Assembly: GCA_029931535.1 (NCBI GenBank) | Contig: JAQPZY010001621.1 | Location: 1,302,001-1,366,000, forward strand | Length of the DNA stretch: 64,000 nucleotides | Origin: Margaritifera margaritifera | Lineage: Eukaryota; Mollusca; Bivalvia; Unionida; Margaritiferidae | Reading direction: 5' to 3' | Shown: positions 1 through 9,590 of the stretch, one piece after another | How the letters are laid out: the number at the start of each line of letters is the position of its first letter | How positions within the stretch are numbered: the first letter of the stretch is position 1 | Translations under genes and position numbers: made by a program | The notes under the pieces: model-generated | What the model was told of the DNA's origin: nothing | Databases searched by the model: none | Seen by the model: the letters and a program-made list of their open reading frames with translations, nothing else

Positions 1-1
1 C

Positions 2-421
2 CAAAAAACAGTCGACGAAACTGCTCCACCCACTCTGAGAGATTTTAAGACGATGATGAAAAGCGAACCTAAAGTGACCACCACCACTAAAAGAGACACC
101 GCCACGGGGACGACAGAAGACGACGAGCCTCGAGAAGTTTTTCAAACTCCGTCTGCTGGTATCTCTAGTAAAATTGCAGCGTCCTTGTTGACACCCTCAC
201 CTACTCCTCATCGAGAAAAAATGAAAGATTGGGTTCATAAGAAGATGTCCACTCCTTCTTCAGCAGAAGAGAAAAAGAAAGACAGCAAGACTGAAGTGAA
301 AAAAGATACTAAGAAAAAACCTGCCATCACCACTCCTGTGGCTCGTCGAACGCGTCAAGCTACTTCGTCCAAACCTCACGACACCCAAAGTAGTAGCATC
401 GAACAGTGGGTGTCTTATTGA
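2..421 (+). CDS. Unidentified ORF, 5' end outside window
   Basis: The reading frame is open from the left edge, so the first in-window Met (53) is probably internal and the gene is truncated by the window. The visible 139 codons are hydrophilic and rich in Lys, Thr and Ser, with runs of charged residues around codons 80-105 (KKKDSKTEVKKDTKKK), and end in IEQWVSY. No domain is recognised. It stops six bases before the integrase frame begins and shares its strand, so it is likely the preceding gene of the same Maverick/adintovirus-like block. It could be the disordered C-terminal tail of a larger protein. Function unknown. Confidence 0.5.
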   Translation, partial: QKTVDETAPPTLRDFKTMMKSEPKVTTTTKRDTATGTTEDDEPREVFQTPSAGISSKIAASLLTPSPTPHREKMKDWVHKKMSTPSSAEEKKKDSKTEVKKDTKKKPAITTPVARRTRQATSSKPHDTQSSSIEQWVSY

Positions 422-427
422 TCAATC

Positions 428-1452
428 ATGGAGAAACTGTTAGCTACCATTTATTACAATCCTGGTCATGCTGCTGGTTACGGAGGAGTTCAAAAATTAT
501 ATCGAGCTGCTAAAAGTAAATTGAAAAGTGTACGTGGAAGGCATCGATCATCAATGGCAAGCCGATTTAGCCGACGTCTCTCATTTAGCCACTTACAATC
601 GTGGCCACAAATATTTGTTTTGTGTCATCGACGTGTTTTCCAAATTTGCTTGGGTCGTGCCTTTGACCTCTAAAAACAGTACCGAATTGGTACGTGCCTT
701 AAAATTGGTCTTGAAACAAAGTGGACGCCAACCTTTACGATGGCAAACTGACAAAGGCACCGAATTTCTAAACCAAGCTTTTCAAAAAAGAATTGAAACA
801 AAGACAAATTCATTTTTTTACTACCGAAAATCCTGAAACCAAAGCCAGTATCGTGGAACGTTTTCAAAGAACTTTGAAAGAACGCATGTGGAAATATTTT
901 ACACATCAACATACTCTCAAGTACATCGACGTGTTACCCCGTTTGGTCAAAGCGTACAATCAATCGTACCATCGTAGCATCGGATGTGCCCCCGAAGAGG
1001 TCAGCCCTGAAAACGAAGTGGTCGTGTTTGATAAATTATTTGGTTCACCCCAGACAAAAAAGAAGAGGAAAACCTTGTTCGAGTTAAAGACGGGAGATTG
1101 GGTTCGCATCGGAGAAACCAAACGTACTTTTGACAAAGGTTATTTACCCAACTGGACCACCGAATTGTTTCGTGTCACTACCCCCGTCCGTGGACGCAAT
1201 CCTCCCGTCTATAAATTGGAAGACATGCACGGTGAAGTACTCAAAGGAACATTTTACTTGCCTGAGTTACAACGAGTGACCAAAAAAGAAGACACTTTGT
1301 ACGACATCGAAAGCATTCTCGAACAAAGAACACGCAAAGTAGGTAAACGTCGAGTAGAAGAAGTCAAAGTACGTTGGAAAGGATATCCGCCTAGTTTTGA
1401 TTCTTGGATTGCTGCTTCTCAAGTCGTCGACTATAAAAAGAAAAAGAAGTAA
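428..1452 (+). pseudogene. Maverick/Polinton-type DDE integrase with C-terminal chromodomain, frameshifted
   Basis: The product would insert element DNA into host chromosomes. The N-terminal part (428-520) has a YYNPGHAAG..GVQKLYR segment typical of the integrase zinc-binding region. The rve core follows in another frame, with a first catalytic Asp in WQADLAD (564-566), a second in WQTDKGTEF (750-752) and a Glu in IVERFQR (856-858) in a third frame. A chromodomain-like C-terminus (about 1290-1420) contains VRWKGYPPSFDSW. The reading frame shifts near 520-530, where part of the zinc-binding half also appears to be missing, and again near 785-795 within a run of A. All three catalytic residues are present, but the gene is broken as assembled. 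It is followed after 9 bases by the two-TM gene. Confidence 0.85.
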
Positions 1453-1461
1453 CTCAACAAC

Positions 1462-1902
1462 ATGCCATTCAACACAGCAGCAACCCAGACTTCAACGACT
1501 CCTTCGCAGAGTTCTTCTCTTCAAGAATTACAAAAACAACCGCTTTGGGTGTGGTGCGGAGAACGTGTACCTAAAAATCAAATCGTCTTTTTCTGCCAAA
1601 TTTTTGTAGTGTATTGTGTCATCGGAGCAGCTATTGCCAATTTGAGTTTACAACAAGGAGACAAACAATTGTGGACTATTTTACTTAGCAGTTGCATTGG
1701 TTATCTTTTACCCAGTCCCTCTTTGAAATTTACGACGGACAACAGCCACAGCAGCAACCACGGGAGTTCGACCAACGCCAGTTCACCTTCTTCTTCGTCC
1801 AGTCACCACCACAATACCAACCCTCTTTTGGAACCTTTTGAACATCATTCTTCTGTCCACTTGAGTGACTCCTCGGACACTAGAACAACTTTGGAACTAT
1901 GA
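1462..1902 (+). CDS. Two-transmembrane protein of the Maverick/adintovirus block
   Basis: An intact 146-residue ORF. After a Ser/Thr/Gln-rich start comes PLWVWCGERVPKNQ, then hydrophobic helix 1 (residues 41-63) and helix 2 (about 70-87), then a Ser/His-rich tail with an HHH run. Small two-helix proteins of this layout are common next to the capsid genes of metazoan Mavericks. The role is unknown; a virion membrane or assembly factor is only an inference. The start was chosen 9 bases after the integrase stop. The stop overlaps the start of the next gene as ATGA (1899-1902), a virus-like compact junction. Confidence 0.6.
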   Translation: MPFNTAATQTSTTPSQSSSLQELQKQPLWVWCGERVPKNQIVFFCQIFVVYCVIGAAIANLSLQQGDKQLWTILLSSCIGYLLPSPSLKFTTDNSHSSNHGSSTNASSPSSSSSHHHNTNPLLEPFEHHSSVHLSDSSDTRTTLEL

Positions 1903-2862
1903 ATGACCAATTTTATTTAACGTTACCTAGTGACAGTTCCATGAATGTGTTTCCCAACAACACCTTATGTTGTTTCACCACCAAATTACCTCAATCCATT
2001 CAATTGGATCACGATGCTCATTGGGAAGTGACTTTGGTAGAAATCATTCATCCTACGCAAATCATGAACATCGACGATGGTCAAAACACTTTCATCGTGG
2101 AAATCTTGAACAAGGGAGTGCATGATGAGTTGGAGAAAATTCAACCTGGCCTTGAGCATTCCAGAAAGGTATTCACGAAGATGACTCCTCCCTTTGCGAG
2201 CCATACCATGAGAATTCCTAAGGGGTATTATTTTAGTGCTAAACATTTGGTGGACACCATTGACGCCGTGTTCGAAGCCCAATTTGCCAAAGCCTTGGAA
2301 AAAAAACAAAAAAGGGGTACGAATCGCTTACCATGATGTGGCACGCCGTTTCATCTTGCAATTTTTTAAAGAGAATGGGGAACTCATTGACGACAAAAAA
2401 GACAAAAACTTACCCGAGCAGGACAGAAAATTCATGACCATTGAATTTTCTCCTGGGTTGTATGCTATTTTGGGTGGAAATAAAAAGTATACTAATAAAA
2501 AAGTCGCAAGCAACGTAGAATTCGCAGATGGTTTACGCACCCCTATCGAATTGAACGTGGGACTGAATTTAATGTTTGTGTACTCCGATGTGGTAGAGTA
2601 CAACGTGGTGGGCCACACAGCTGCTCCCTTACTGAGAGTCATTCCTTTCAAAGTGGATACTGCTGCTGGTGCGTACGAAGAAGGTGGAAACACTTTTCAC
2701 GTTCACCGTGAATTTGTACACCCTCATTATCTTCCAGTCAGTAAATCGTATTTTGACAGTGTCAACATTAGTATAAAAGGAGATTTGGGACAAAGTGTGC
2801 CATTCATTGACAAAGGAAAAGTCACGGTGAAACTACATTTTCGAAAAAAACAAGTTCTCTAA
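1899..2862 (+). pseudogene. Minor capsid (penton-like) protein, one frameshift
   Basis: The N-terminal part starts FYLTLPSDSSMNVFPNN and continues with HWEVTLVEIIHP. This opening is characteristic of the single jelly-roll minor capsid protein of Maverick/Polinton and adintovirus elements. The first frame (1899-2336) ends prematurely. Coding similarity continues one frame over from about 2320 (YHDVARRFILQFF) to a stop at 2862. The shift falls in or next to A8-C-A6-G4 homopolymers at about 2298-2319, so it may be a real inactivating indel or an assembly error. The protein would form capsid vertices with the major capsid protein encoded 470 bases downstream. Confidence 0.75.
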
Positions 2863-2885
2863 CATCTTGTAACCTCCCAAAAAAA

Positions 2886-3329
2886 ATGTATCCAGTGTAC
2901 CGAGGAGTGGCTCGACAACGAGGACATGGATTAGGAGATATGTTAAAATCGGCTTTTCGGACAGTAGCTCCTATTTTGAAACCGATGGTATCTCGAGGAT
3001 TTCATGCCTTAAAAGATGCCGCTTTGACACAAGGAAAAGAATTTTTGCAAAATGTCCTCATCGACAAACAAAATCCTAAAGAAGCCTTTATGAGAGCAGG
3101 CAAAAATGTGTTGATGAGCACTGGTAAAGATCTTTTGGGTCTCTGAGAAAATCCTATAAATACGCTTCACGCTTCAGGCTCTTGCATTACTTCACAGCAA
3201 GGACAAGGCAGAAAGAGACGACGACAACATCGAAATCCTTTCAAAGTTCATAAAAGAACACACGGCACTTCCAAAAAGAATAAGAAAAGAAAAAGAACTA
3301 TCAGAGAATTAGACGTGTTTGATTATTAA
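2886..3329 (+). pseudogene. Core/pX-like basic virion protein, in-frame TGA
   Basis: The first 86 codons (MYPVYRGVARQRGHGLGDML) form a Gly-containing amphipathic N-terminus followed by two helical stretches. It resembles the small core or membrane-active proteins of Maverick/adintovirus elements. A TGA occurs at 3144-3146, but the same frame stays open for another 60 codons. That extension encodes a highly basic tail (GRKRRRQHR..., then KKNKKRKR) ending in DVFDY and a TAA at 3327-3329. A basic tail suits a DNA-condensing core protein, so the TGA probably interrupts one gene; a genuine stop followed by chance coding is less likely. It sits 23 bases after the penton gene and 5 before the major capsid gene. 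Confidence 0.6.
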
Positions 3330-3334
3330 CACTC

Positions 3335-4678
3335 TTGAAAATGATGCACCGAGATTCTTGCGAATGTACTAAGTCAGAACTAGATATGTTTAACATGCCT
3401 CCCACCATGATGACGATGCAAGAATCCCAATGGGTGGAATTTCAACCTGTATCGTCTTTGTCGGATTCAGCTCCTATCGAATTTGAAATCAAAGGACAAA
3501 CCGAAGATTACATTGATCTGAATGGCAGCTACTTGTTCCTGAAACTCAAAGTACAAAAAAATGACGGTACTGCTCCTGATAACAATTCCAGAGTCGCTCC
3601 AGTCAATAATTTCATGCATTCCTTGTTCAGTGGAATAGATTTGTACTTGAATAACAAAATGGTTAGCAGTAGTTTGGATACTTACCCTTACCGTGCTTAC
3701 TTGGAAAATCTCTTGACGTTCGGAAAAGAAGCCAAGAACACTCATCTGGACGCTTCAGTGGTCTAGAAACCTGACACTCTGACATTGTTTGAAAACACAG
3801 AGATATCGGTGCCGGCCAGGATTGAGGGTGCTAATTTTGCTAATGCAAGAATAACTGCAGCAGTCCCTCACAATGTGGGGTTTAACGACCGTCGAAAGAA
3901 AATCAACCAAAATCGACCTTTAGAATTGATGGATCGTTTGCATTTGGACATGTGGTTGCAAGACAAGTATTTACTCAATGGAGTAGATGTACTCCTGAGA
4001 CTGAATCGCAGTAGTGCTACTTTCCATTTAATGGCCGAAAACAACGAGTGGAAAACGGTCATCCAAGAAGTCTTACCAAAAGTAGCCAACGACATCAGTC
4101 AAACGTTGACCAGAACCACTGCTAAGTATCCTGTGCGACGCGTGGAAGTGAAAACCTTTACCATTGCCGCTGGACTCCGATCCATAGTCGACGATCACAT
4201 CTTCCAAGGGCAGCTCCCCAAACGTTTGCTGATTGGTATGGTCAGAAATTCACCCTTCAATGGATCCCACGATCAGAATCCGTTCAACTTTCAGCACTTT
4301 AACGTCACCAAGATAGATGTCAGTCGAGATGGCAAGACCTTGTGTACCAGACCTTTTGAACCTGACTTTAGTGCCAACGTAAAAACTTACTTACGATCTT
4401 ACTTGACCCTGTATGAAGCCACAGGACAGTTAGGCCGCGACAGTAGCCACGGTATTTCGTACGACGATTTTGCAGGAGGGTATGCCTTGTGGGGATTTGA
4501 TTTCACTCCGGACCAAGGCAGCGATGAAGGACATTTCCACCCTATAAAATCAGGCCCCCTTCGAGTGGAACTTCAGTTTTCAGCTGCTCTAGCCGACACA
4601 GTGAACGTCATCTTGTTTGCAGAATTTGATAATACTCTAGAGATCAACAGCTTGAGAGAAGTAAGTCTAGACTATTAG
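3335..4678 (+). pseudogene. Double jelly-roll major capsid protein (MCP), one in-frame TAG
   Basis: The frame runs from ATG 3335 to TAG 4676-4678 and is interrupted once, by TAG at 3764-3766, with no change of frame. The N-terminal part contains SQWVEFQPVSSLSDSAPIEF, then YIDLNGSYLFLKLKV and NNFMHSLFSGIDLYLNNK. The distal part has RPLELMDRLHLDMWLQDKYL, PVRRVEVKTF, SPFNGSHDQNPFNFQHFNV and VNVILFAEFDN. This pattern is the Maverick/Polinton capsid protein, which in annotated invertebrate genomes often appears under uncharacterised F54H12-like names. It would form the hexameric capsomers. Apart from the stop it is full length (448 codons including both stops), suggesting fairly recent decay. Confidence 0.85.
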
Positions 4679-4696
4679 AAGAAGAAGAAAAAAAAG

Positions 4697-5221
4697 ATGC
4701 AGCACGAAGAAGAAGAACTTATGGAGATAGATGAGGGTTTTTGTGAAGTGATTCATTCAGAACCTAAAAAAGAAGAAGAAAACAATACAGTTCCTGTGGA
4801 ATTTACTGGATTTATGGTTTCTCGATGGCCAGAACAAGAAAAACAGTTAGTGTCCTGTTATGCTCAGGAATTGACTGTAAGAATTAACAGTCTGATTGAA
4901 GAACAATGTTATGGATGTCAAAACAATCATCCTAGTCAGATACAACACGACAAATGTATGATGTTGACAGGTGAAGAAAAATTGGATGAATATTTGGAAA
5001 CGGTCTGGACACAAATCTCAGATGAACACGTGTTGAAACAGTGGTATAAAGTCTTGCAGACTTCTTCTTCTCCTTCACTTACTCTTCTGGAGATCAAACG
5101 TATCGAAGGACTCATTCAACAGAGTGCAGAACCTATTAAACGTGAATATTCCTGGAATTACAAGACAGATCAATTCAAGCATAAAGTCAGGTGTGAATTA
5201 CTGACTCATTATTTCCATTGA
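4697..5221 (+). CDS. Cys/His-containing protein of the Maverick/adintovirus block
   Basis: An intact 174-residue ORF between the capsid and protease genes. The start is acidic (MQHEEEELMEIDEG). A possible zinc-binding cluster CYGCQNNHPSQIQHDKC supplies C71, C74, H78, H84 and C87. The rest is mixed helical and ends in LLTHYFH. Proteins with a similar Cys/His knot are recurrent in metazoan Mavericks, but I cannot name a function. A purine-rich spacer (AAGAAGAAGAAAAAAAAG) precedes the start, as also before the next gene, so the start is credible. No disruptions are visible. Confidence 0.55.
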   Translation: MQHEEEELMEIDEGFCEVIHSEPKKEEENNTVPVEFTGFMVSRWPEQEKQLVSCYAQELTVRINSLIEEQCYGCQNNHPSQIQHDKCMMLTGEEKLDEYLETVWTQISDEHVLKQWYKVLQTSSSPSLTLLEIKRIEGLIQQSAEPIKREYSWNYKTDQFKHKVRCELLTHYFH

Positions 5222-5239
5222 AGAAAAAAAAAGAAAAAA

Positions 5240-5698
5240 ATGGATACCAGGGAACTTCATTACCTAGTGACTCGCAGTTCCTACACTTCTTCTTGGAATC
5301 CTGTGGTGTGTGCTAAAGATGAACTACCTCATCGTAAACCAAAAAACGTTCATGCCTATGTCATCAATACCGACGACAGTCATCTACCAGGAACCCATTG
5401 GGTTGCCGTGTACTTTCCCAACACTTACTGTGTGGAATATTTTGATTCTTATGGATTACCTCCTTTGGAAAACGACATCATCGACTTTATGAGAAGAAAT
5501 GCCGTCTCGACTAAATTCAATAATGTGAGACTACAAGGATCAGATTCAATGGTGTGTGGACAATATTGTGTACATTTTCTTCATCAACGCAGTCTTGGAA
5601 ATTCCTTAGAACATTTACTGACTTGTTTTGATAGTGACTATGTTAGAAACGATGCTAAAGTACAAAGATGGTTTTGTGAAAGTTATGGTTATCTCTAA
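5240..5698 (+). CDS. Adenain-like cysteine protease (maturation protease)
   Basis: A 152-residue ORF with the C5/ULP-type catalytic layout. A His lies in GTHWVAVYF (H53), an acidic residue in VEYFDSYGLPP (D69), an oxyanion Gln in RLQGSDSMVCGQYC (Q99) and the nucleophile Cys in the same motif (C106). This family cleaves capsid and core precursors during virion maturation in adenoviruses and related elements. It is the last gene of the block, 18 bases after the Cys/His ORF. The frame stops at TAA 5696-5698 but continues open for another 33 codons. All catalytic residues are present, so this is the least damaged recognisable enzyme of the element. Confidence 0.85.
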   Translation: MDTRELHYLVTRSSYTSSWNPVVCAKDELPHRKPKNVHAYVINTDDSHLPGTHWVAVYFPNTYCVEYFDSYGLPPLENDIIDFMRRNAVSTKFNNVRLQGSDSMVCGQYCVHFLHQRSLGNSLEHLLTCFDSDYVRNDAKVQRWFCESYGYL

Positions 5699-5800
5699 TC
5701 TTTAGCTCAGAAACGTAGTGTGGATCAGAATGATGTCGATGTAGAAAGGTGGATATTTAGTTTACCTCCCCAACGTTGTCAACCCTGTAAATATGTTTAA
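5699..5800 (+). other. In-frame 33-codon extension after the protease stop
   Basis: Reading on past the protease TAA, the same frame continues (AQKRSVDQNDVDVERWIFSL then RCQPCKYV) to TAA 5798-5800. Composition here is like the coding block and unlike the AT-rich DNA after 5800. It may be the former C-terminus of the protease, cut off by a new stop, or a remnant of a separate small ORF. Confidence 0.35.
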
Positions 5801-6780
5801 TGTTTTTTTTAAAAAATTTATTGTTGAATTGTTAGTTTTTTATGTTAGAATGGTTATTGTTGATTAAAAAATTGTTATTGTTTGAAAAAAAAGGTGTTGT
5901 GTGGTTTTTTATTGAATTTGAAAAAAAATAATAATTATGTTCTCTCTCTCTTTCTATCGATCTAAAAAAAAGTTAACCCCTCTTCTCTATCTGTGATCTC
6001 ACTGTCGATCTGAATAAAAACCTTGTATGTTTGTGGATTGTGTTTTGATATAAAAAATTTAAAAAGTTAAAAAATGATTTGTGTGGTGTGTGTAAGTTTG
6101 AATTTGATATATAAATTTTTTTTTTAAAAAGTAAAAAAAATGGTTGTGTGGTGTGTGTAAGTTTTTTTGTTTGATATAAAAAAAATTAAAAAGTAAAAAA
6201 AATGGAATGTGTGGTGTGTGTTTTGATATAAAAAAATTTAAAAAGTAAAAAAAATGGTTGTGTTTTGATATAAAAAAATTTTAAAAAATAAAAAAATTGT
6301 GGTGTGTGTAAGTTTGTGTTTGATATAAAAAATTTAAAAAGTTAAAAAATGATTTGTGTGGTGTGTGTAAGTTTGAATTTGATATATAAACATTTTTTTA
6401 AAAAAGTAAAAAAAATGATTGTGTGGTGTGTGTAAGTTTTGTGTTTGATATAAAAAAAAAATTAAAAAGTAAAAAAAATGATAGTGTGGTGTGTGTTTTG
6501 ATATAAAAAAAATTTAAAAAGTAAAAAAAATGGTTGTGTTTTGATATAAAAAAATCTTAAAAAATAAAAAAAAATGTGGTGTGTGTAAGTTTGTGTTTGA
6601 TATAAAAAAAATTAAAAAGTAAAAAAAATGGATAGTGTGGTGTGTGTTTTGATATAAATTTTTTTTTAAAAAACAAAAATATGGATTGTATGGTGTGTGT
6701 TTGATTTTTATCTTGGGATAGTGTGTTAGGTTTGGGTTTGGGTTTTGGGTTTATTTGAGTTTGTATATAAAAAAATATAA
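5801..6780. repeat. AT-rich subterminal satellite of the element
   Basis: No gene is present. Imperfect tandem units combine a GTGTGGTGTGTGTAAGTTTG segment with TTTGATATAAA, an A/T-rich stretch and AAAAAGTAAAAAAAATGG. Longer arrangements recur, for example near 6040-6300 and 6310-6540. The strong strand asymmetry and placement between the last gene and the terminal-type repeat suggest a subterminal satellite. Confidence 0.7.
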
Positions 6781-6789
6781 AATAACAAA

Positions 6790-7620
6790 AAAAAATTTAA
6801 AATGAGTTACGAAATTTTAGCACTATTTTTTAGTCTCAGCCAATTTTTTCCATTTTTTTTCCGGATTATTTTCAGTCTCCGCTAACGTCCGGTACAATTT
6901 CGGAAGTTTAGTGTTACTTTTAGTCTCAGCCAATTTTTTCCATTTTTTTTTTTTCCGGATTATTTTCAGTCTCCGCTAACGTCCGGTACAATTTCGGAAT
7001 TTTAGTGTTACTTTTAGTCTAGACCATTATAATCTAATGTTCCGGATTTTTTCTAGTCAACGCTAAAGTTCGTGACGGTTCCCGAAGTTTAATACAACTT
7101 TTAGTCACGTCCATTTTAGTGTTATTATGAGTTGGTTCCCTTGATAAAAGCTATTTATAACATAGGTATAATATATGCAAATTTACTGACACCTCCAACA
7201 TGATCTGAGGTATAGGTAATGCTTTATATATAACTCTAGGCTATATAGATATAGCCACTAGGCAGAACATTGGGGCCTGAATGGGCTCTATGTTAAATTC
7301 CCATAAGACCCCATAGCGCCCCCGCTTGACCCAAAGATTTATAGGGTCAACACTTTCCCATGTTAAATTCCCCTAGACCCTATCGAGTTCATCTAGAGGT
7401 GGCGTGGCACCTCCTCCAAGACTTGGAGAAGAAGGAAAAGGAGGAGAGGGAGAAGAAAGTGGCCATTGTACCCCAAGTGCCACCCCTAATGATAAATTCC
7501 CATAGAGTACCCCAAGTGCCATCCCAGTACCTATAAATCTTGGCACTTTTAGTACCCCAAGTGCCCCCAATGTTAACTTCCCATAGAGTGCCCCCAGTAC
7601 CCACCTATAACTACTACTGA
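6790..7620. repeat. Terminal-type repeat, copy 1 (inverted relative to 37480-38530)
   Basis: Three parts are seen. First come about three tandem units of roughly 95 bp carrying CAGTCTCCGCTAACGTCCGG (6873-6892 and again from 6967), diverging near 7030. Next is a unique segment, about 7090-7225, with GACACCTCCAACATGATC at 7188-7205. Last is a region with repeated TGTTAAATTCCCATAGACCC-like motifs (7280-7600). The same three parts occur in the same relative order on the opposite strand at 37480-38530. It probably represents Maverick terminal inverted repeat sequence, but the element boundary and target duplication were not found. Confidence 0.65.
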
Positions 7621-7659
7621 TATACAAAGAGAGTTTGTACTTTTAACCAAAAAGTAAAG

Positions 7660-8010
7660 AAATCAATTTTTAGTCAGACTTGAACATTCTTTTCAATACA
7701 ATGTGCACATGTGTCCGTAAGAACTCTTGTCGTCATCCTCAGACAATGTAACTTTTTCATTTTAAAGCTATACATCTCGTGGTTGTATGACCGGAGTAAT
7801 ATATTTCCTGGCAATTTTCATAGTGATTAAATAAGCAATCTGTATACATTTCGAATTTAAAATCCCTTTTTATCGCGTAGGTTTTGATATGCTTGCATGC
7901 CCTTTCGTCTTCATGGTCAGTTTTAATTGAATAAATTTTCAACCTTAAGTGAGAAAACTCCCTAACTGGAACACCCTTTAGCTCGTCCTTAAAAAGTCAA
8001 CGAGGACATT
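7660..8010 (-). pseudogene. Protein-primed DNA polymerase (PolB) C-terminal remnant
   Basis: Reverse-strand translation reads DELKGVPVREFSHLRLK then IYS near 7990-7930. It continues KRDFKFEMYTDCLFNHYEN and, after a frameshift near 7755, KVTLSEDDDK followed by YGH. This order (KDEL.G...EF..LR.K.YS, then F..Y..CLF, then a DDDK/YGH end) matches the C-terminal end of Maverick/adintovirus family-B polymerases as I know them. The palm motifs were not found upstream, so only the C-terminus survives. It ends just beyond terminal repeat copy 1 and points toward it. Confidence 0.55.
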
Positions 8011-8419
8011 TAAAATCCTTTCAGATGTCATTCAAAGAATGTATAGCTGCGATTCACACAAATACTCGAGCGACTATGCATTTTTCCTGAACAAAATTGT
8101 TACCTTGTCCATCAAACCTTCAATCACAAAGAATTGCCACAACATTAACTAAAATCAGCTGATATGGGAAGAATGAGTATACCATCTTGTGTGTCACTCA
8201 TAGTAGTTGCAAAATGTTACACAATTATCAGAGAAAACCCGATAGAGGAAATAAATAAAAAACAAATACAAAATACCAGAGATACAAAGATTGGGCACAA
8301 TAAACGAGATTAGTCTGATATTACAATGGAGGAACTTAACAGATTAGAGAGAAATATAAATAGATAATTACATTTGAATGTAGAAAAATATTAAATAGAG
8401 GCTCAATGTATATGCACAA

Positions 8420-9590
8420 GATATGTCATTCCATATACGATGTCAGCACATTAATTTCTTGACTTTAAATAATAAACTTCATTTAAAAAAAGTAACCAGT
8501 AAAGCACGTTACATTTGTCCAGCAACTCAGTTTAACGTTACAGTGTACCCTGAGATTAGAAAAGTATTTACCGAGATGAAATGTAGTATACTTGAACTCA
8601 ACTTTTCGCATACAAACCATTGAAACATTTTTGATGACTACTCTTCACAATTTGTCAGTAATGACTCTGTGTAGAGATACAGTTCAAAGTGTGCCATGAG
8701 ATTCTGGCAGAATCAACTAAAATAGGCAGTGTTAAATGGCTGTGGGATTTTCTTAATGCATTTGATGGACAAAATTGTACTAGAGTTAGCGGATTCAGTA
8801 TACAAATTTGATGTTTCTTTCCGGATGCGAAAACTGCTGTTTGAATGTAAAATACCTTTACCCGACGACTATGCGTTTGAGGTCAAATAATAGTGGCATA
8901 GATATGAAACAGTTTAATTTGATCTGCAACAATTTAAAAATTCCAACACCACATAATTGCAGATACCTGAAGAGGAAAAAGCAAATACTTGATCGATATT
9001 GGTCCAGAATAACAAAACACTATACACCAAGTTTTAAGGAAGCCTTACAACTGTTGTTGTGTTAGTTGCTTTTGCAAACGTAAATCTAACTATGGAGCAT
9101 TTTAGGAGAACAAGGTTACGACCCAGATGAAAACATTATGATAAAATTTCAACAATGCATAATAGATTCAAAAGTCCAAATGGACTGTGCTGTTGGTAAT
9201 GACGTCACTTTTTGGTTACGGAGTGACATGGTGATGAAAATGGGTACTATCGTCTGATACAAGAACAATTTCCAAAAATCGTTTAGACTTGGGTTAAACT
9301 CTATCATCAATATCGATATAGTAAAGAATTCTAAAAGAAATTGTACAAGACAAAAAAGAAGACAAAGTGGGCAATAATTATGTAGAGAAGAAGGATTATA
9401 ATGCCAATTCTATCCGATTCGTTTACTTTCAAACGACACATGACCATCACGACGTGTTGACAAAGTCCAAGTTAGAAAACGCAACCAAAAGAAAAAAAAA
9501 AAAAAATGACCACGGATCGGTGAAGTGTTGTCTCTCAGCACAAACTAAGTATGACCATGAAATAAACAATCATTTATTTTCATGCTAATG
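8420..9590 (+). pseudogene. Unidentified decayed coding region
   Basis: Several short (+) frames look coding-like but are broken by stops and shifts. One at 8423-8623 contains KARYICPATQFNVTVYPEIR. One at about 8765-8890 contains KIVLELADSVYKFDVSFRMR then IPLPDDYAFEVK. One at 8880-9065 contains GIDMKQFNLICNNLKIPTPH and SFKEALQLLL. One at about 9100-9260 contains GEQGYDPDENIMIKFQQC. I do not recognise the family. It lies between the PolB remnant and another viral-type remnant, both on the opposite strand, so a virus-like or transposon origin is inferred. Confidence 0.3.
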
